A DNA stretch of 15,793 nt from an uncultured Collinsella sp. (GTDB lineage Bacteria > Actinomycetota > Coriobacteriia > Coriobacteriales > Coriobacteriaceae): NCBI GenBank assembly GCA_902494935.1, contig CABUVH010000028.1, positions 1 to 15,793 on the forward strand, written 5' to 3'. Of the stretch, positions 6,770-15,793 are shown piece after piece. Both the position numbers and the translations under genes were made by a program. The notes beneath the pieces were generated by a model. That model saw only the letters and a program-made list of their open reading frames with translations, was not told the DNA's origin and did not search any database. Each line of letters opens with the position of its first letter. The stretch's first letter is position 1.

Positions 6770-6801
6770 CTGTTCACAGAAAATATATGAACAGGTGTTC
6801 G
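6770..6801. promoter_or_regulatory. Operator-like inverted repeats, possible LexA/SOS-type box
   Basis: GAAC-AGGT-GTTC (6789-6800) fits the Gram-positive/actinobacterial LexA core GAAC-N4-GTTC with an RNRY centre. A second, wider palindrome CTGTTCA-N11-TGAACAG spans 6770-6794 and shares one half-site, so three half-sites lie in tandem. The site is about 100 bp upstream of the best rpoB promoter. No SOS gene is adjacent, so function is uncertain. Confidence 0.35.
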
Positions 6802-6878
6802 ATGCATATCCATCTACCTGCATGTTTTCTGTCGAAAAACTTTGCTACTCCAAAAACTCAATCGCGTCAAGGCTTTTC

Positions 6879-6906
6879 TTGCTCAACGGTCGGTACCTGA
6901 TAAACT
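6879..6906 (+). promoter_or_regulatory. Candidate rpoBC promoter (extended -10)
   Basis: TTGCTC (6879-6884), a 16-bp spacer, then TAAACT (6901-6906) preceded by TGA (6898-6900), giving the TGN extended -10 form. The predicted start near 6913 gives a leader of about 67 nt containing a small hairpin, TGGCGA (6923-6928) with TCGCCA (6938-6943), before the AAGGAGG RBS (6964-6970). Confidence 0.6.
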
Positions 6907-6979
6907 ATTAGGTTGCGATAACTGGCGAAGCTATGCCTCGCCAATCCACCGAGCATTTCCGTGAAGGAGGAAAAACCTG

Positions 6980-10471
<3,492 letters not shown>

Positions 10472-10477
10472 TTGACT

Positions 10478-14953
<4,476 letters not shown>

Positions 14954-14980
14954 TTTCCAAGTACGTTAACCGTCCTTCCA

Positions 14981-15016
14981 AAGACCCGTTTCCCAACAGG
15001 GAAGCGGGTCTTTTTT
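14981..15016 (+). terminator. Intrinsic terminator after rpoC
   Basis: A 14-bp stem (14981-14994 with 14999-15012, one G-T pair) has an AACA loop, and T6 runs over 15011-15016. It closes the rpoBC operon 27 bp after the rpoC stop and isolates the ECF sigma gene. Confidence 0.95.
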
Positions 15017-15077
15017 GGTGAAGAAAACCTGCCAAAAGGGGATAGGTTTATTTTGGTAGGTTATTCCTGCTTGAATT

Positions 15078-15106
15078 TGAAACATTTCGTTCGGCCAGAG
15101 CGTATC
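15078..15106 (+). promoter_or_regulatory. ECF-type promoter of the sigma factor gene
   Basis: TGAAAC (15078-15083), 17 bp, then CGTATC (15101-15106). This matches the TGAAAC-N16/17-CGTA form recognised by ECF sigmas such as Bacillus SigW/SigM and fits autoregulation of the gene that starts at 15155. Sigma-70 hexamers at usable spacing are not seen. Confidence 0.7.
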
Positions 15107-15154
15107 TATGGTGAGGGCCTCAGCAAGAAACATCAGCATCACCGGGAGGTGATT

Positions 15155-15673
15155 ATGGAAGAACAAGCATTTAGACAGGCGGTCGAGGATCACCGTGATG
15201 TCGTGTTTCGAATCGCATTGACGTACCTGCGCGATTGTGCCGACGCCGACGATGTTGCCCAGGATGTCTTCCTTAAGCTGCTTAAAAGCGATGGACATTT
15301 TGAGAGTTGGGAGCATCTTCGCCGCTGGCTTATCCGGGTCACGATCAATGAATGCAAATCGCTCTTTCGAAAGCCATGGAGGCGTGTGGAGGATATTGAG
15401 AACCTGGCCGATTCGCTTTCGGCGGCGCAGGATGAGACCAAGGCGGTCTTGTCAGACGTTATGCGACTTCCGGAGCGATTCCGCGTTCCCATCGTGCTCT
15501 ATTACTATCTGGGCTTTTCGACCTCAGAGATTGCCGAGTTGTTGCATGTACCAGCCGCGACCGTTCGAACGCGTTTAGCCCGTGGTCGATCGAAGCTCAA
15601 ATTCATCCTAGAGGAGGGCGACCGTGAAATCCAATCAAATCAAGCAGGCCTTCGAGTCCATCCAAGCCGATAG
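15155..15673 (+). CDS. ECF-family RNA polymerase sigma factor
   Basis: The 172-residue sigma-70-family protein has only regions 2 and 4. Region 2 runs from about 15 to 77, with ADADDVAQDVF (29-39, core binding) and WLIRVTINECKSLFR (58-72, -10 recognition). Region 4 is at about 105-153, with LPERFR, then FSTSEIAELLHVPAATVRTR as the helix-turn-helix for the -35. The start is ATG 15155: GGGAGGTG (15144-15151) is immediately upstream, and the in-frame ATG at 15053 would add a non-conserved extension across the promoter. The last 17 codons overlap the next gene, a typical arrangement with a cognate anti-sigma factor. The stimulus is unknown. Confidence 0.93.
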   Translation: MEEQAFRQAVEDHRDVVFRIALTYLRDCADADDVAQDVFLKLLKSDGHFESWEHLRRWLIRVTINECKSLFRKPWRRVEDIENLADSLSAAQDETKAVLSDVMRLPERFRVPIVLYYYLGFSTSEIAELLHVPAATVRTRLARGRSKLKFILEEGDREIQSNQAGLRVHPSR

Positions 15674-15793
15674 CGACCTTGCAGATCGCGTTCTTAATGC
15701 AGCTGAAGGCGAGCCGCTTCGCAAAAGGGGTCATGCTAAGCCCCTCTATGTTGCGGTTATCGGGTGTCTTGTCGGAGTGTTGGCGACCGGAGG
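15624..15793 (+). CDS. Probable anti-sigma factor, membrane protein (partial, cut by window end)
   Basis: A GTG at 15624, with GAGGAGGG (15611-15618) ahead of it, opens a frame different from the sigma gene, which it overlaps by 50 bp, and runs off the window after 56 complete codons. The visible protein starts MKSNQIKQAFESIQ and has a charged amphipathic N-terminal helix with ADRVLNAAEGEP. A hydrophobic segment, PLYVAVIGCLVGVLATG, begins at residue 40 and looks like a single transmembrane helix. A short cytoplasmic N-terminus followed by one membrane span, encoded just after an ECF sigma gene, is the usual layout of membrane anti-sigma factors (for example DUF4179-type). The absence of a zinc-binding HxxxCxxC in the visible part argues against the ZAS class. 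Function is inferred from position. Confidence 0.72.
   Translation, partial: MKSNQIKQAFESIQADSDLADRVLNAAEGEPLRKRGHAKPLYVAVIGCLVGVLATG

Noticed and set aside
6802..6900. Possible 32-residue small gene starting at ATG 6802 after the SOS-like site
   Set aside because: There is only a weak GGTG upstream, the composition is unremarkable and the 3' end overlaps the rpoB promoter. Too little to call.

Overview
The window is GC-rich and most probably comes from the class Coriobacteriia (Actinomycetota), with a Collinsella-like genome as my best guess. This rests on the actinobacterial-type N-terminal coiled-coil insert in RpoC, the codon bias and the L10-leader style. It is inference from the sequence alone.

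Layout, left to right. A short inverted repeat (1-47) precedes a two-gene unit: a GH13 alpha-amylase-family enzyme (129-1505) and a family-6 deoxyinosine-type DNA glycosylase (1509-2072). A convergent, unrecognised 215-residue gene (2086-2733, minus) is followed by a divergent PLP-dependent aminotransferase (2827-3963). The next 504 bp hold no gene. They contain a long, nearly perfect palindromic element (4059-4188), a good sigma-70-type promoter, an L10 leader RNA and an intrinsic terminator/attenuator. Then come rplJ (L10) and rplL (L7/L12), a terminator, galU, and a second terminator with a C(UUCG)G loop. A fresh promoter drives rpoB-rpoC, which end at a strong terminator. The right end holds an ECF sigma factor behind a TGAAAC-N17-CGTA promoter, overlapping the 5' end of a probable membrane anti-sigma gene cut by the window edge.

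How the genes work together. rplJ/rplL make the ribosomal stalk and are expected to be autoregulated by L10 through the leader. rpoB/rpoC make the two large RNA polymerase subunits. In many bacteria rplJL-rpoBC form one block; here galU and its flanking terminators separate them. The ECF sigma and its partner form a self-contained stress regulon switch.

The most interesting content lies inside the RNA polymerase genes. The beta' C-terminus carries a domain that aligns without gaps over 48 residues with the alpha-subunit C-terminal DNA-binding domain, keeping the equivalents of R265, N268, G296, K298 and E302. The beta fork-loop-2 motif RERAGFEVRDVH is replaced by a longer, unrelated loop. Several near-universal motifs of beta' (bridge helix, trigger loop, GLPR-ELFEAR, KGIPSRIG) are also altered. 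Together they suggest an unusual polymerase catalytic centre and a possible extra promoter-contact module.
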